From assembly GCA_043803805.1 (NCBI GenBank), contig JAZDJP010000121.1, positions 1-6,098 of the forward strand: a stretch of 6,098 nucleotides of DNA, in the 5' to 3' direction. The first letter of the stretch is position 1. Every line of letters begins with the position of its first letter. Positions 5,839-6,098 of the stretch are shown here, piece after piece. The translations under genes were made by a program, and so were the position numbers. This DNA is from JAZDJP01 sp043803805. Its GTDB lineage: Bacteria > Planctomycetota > JAZDJP01. The notes under the pieces are model-generated. The model ran no database searches. It saw only the letters and a list, made by a program, of their open reading frames with translations, and was not told where the DNA came from.

Positions 5839-6098
5839 ATGATTCGTCTGGAGGATCGCGTTCGAAAATTGATGCGGGAGACGCCCACGGGAAGCCGCGG
5901 CTTTTCGCTGGTGTTCCGGCGTGCGTTCCCGCCGCCGCGGAAACCCTCGGAGGGCATCTGGTACCACGTTTATCTCCGGCCGCGCTGGCAGTTCTTGCCG
6001 TTCCCTCTTCCGGACCCGGACGTGGAGACCCATCCGGATTTCTGGGAGAAGGTCGTTTCGCGAATCGTCGCCCGGCATTACGGCGTGGATCGGAAGGA
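5839..6098 (+). CDS. Uncharacterised basic protein, N-terminal part (cut by window edge)
   Basis: An ATG at 5839 opens an uninterrupted frame of 86 codons to the window end. GAGGTGG (5829-5836) is just upstream and is a good ribosome binding site; the earlier ATG at 5815 is out of frame and soon meets a stop. The visible part is rich in arginine and proline. It has an N-terminal helix (IRLEDRVRKLMRE), then beta-like segments (GFSLVFRRAF, GIWYHVYLRPRWQFLPFPLP), and DFWEKVVSRIVARHYG as a probable helix. I recognise no family. Its tight spacing puts it in the HAD-HD operon. The real length and C-terminus are outside the window. Confidence 0.7.
   Translation, partial: MIRLEDRVRKLMRETPTGSRGFSLVFRRAFPPPRKPSEGIWYHVYLRPRWQFLPFPLPDPDVETHPDFWEKVVSRIVARHYGVDRK

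Overview
The window comes from a GC-rich bacterial chromosome or plasmid. Genes are tightly packed, most starts carry strong GGAGG-type ribosome binding sites, and sigma-70-like boxes are visible. The core genes are GC-rich (one 60-base line sampled in the 4242 gene is about 67% GC), and two stretches are clearly AT-richer. Nothing in the sequence fixes the phylum. The gene content (an IS630-type transposase end, a WYL-domain regulator, a PD-(D/E)XK nuclease and several unnamed families) is typical of an accessory island, not of housekeeping DNA.

Layout. Bases 1-246 (minus) are the N-terminal part of an IS630-family transposase cut by the window edge. Bases 395-1378 (minus) encode a complete HTH-WYL-WCX transcription regulator. 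Transcribed divergently from it are a 99-residue histidine-containing small protein (1542-1841) and, overlapping by 8 bases, a DUF6745 protein (1834-2934). Convergent with these is an AT-rich PD-(D/E)XK nuclease-like gene (3006-4019, minus). After a 222-base divergent intergenic region comes a rightward run of three genes: a HAD-HD two-domain phosphohydrolase (4242-5207), an unrecognised protein with a CEGH motif (5259-5828), and a second unrecognised protein (5839 onward) that runs off the window.

How it fits together. The same 19-base palindrome, CGGAC-N7-GTCCG in its best copies, occurs three times and only in promoter regions. One copy lies just downstream of the predicted start of transcription of the WYL gene (1410-1428), one upstream of the small-protein/DUF6745 pair (1474-1492), and one upstream of the HAD-HD operon (4184-4202). 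The simplest reading is that the WYL protein represses itself and both rightward operons, so the regulator, the small protein, DUF6745, the HAD-HD protein and the CEGH protein form one regulon. The AT-rich nuclease gene, on the opposite strand, appears to have been inserted between the two operons.

WYL regulators often sense nucleic-acid or nucleotide signals and control anti-phage or DNA-damage functions, and HAD and HD domains are phosphohydrolases. A stress- or damage-inducible nucleotide or nucleic-acid processing locus is therefore a reasonable hypothesis. It is an inference; no gene here except the transposase and the regulator has a role that the sequence alone establishes.
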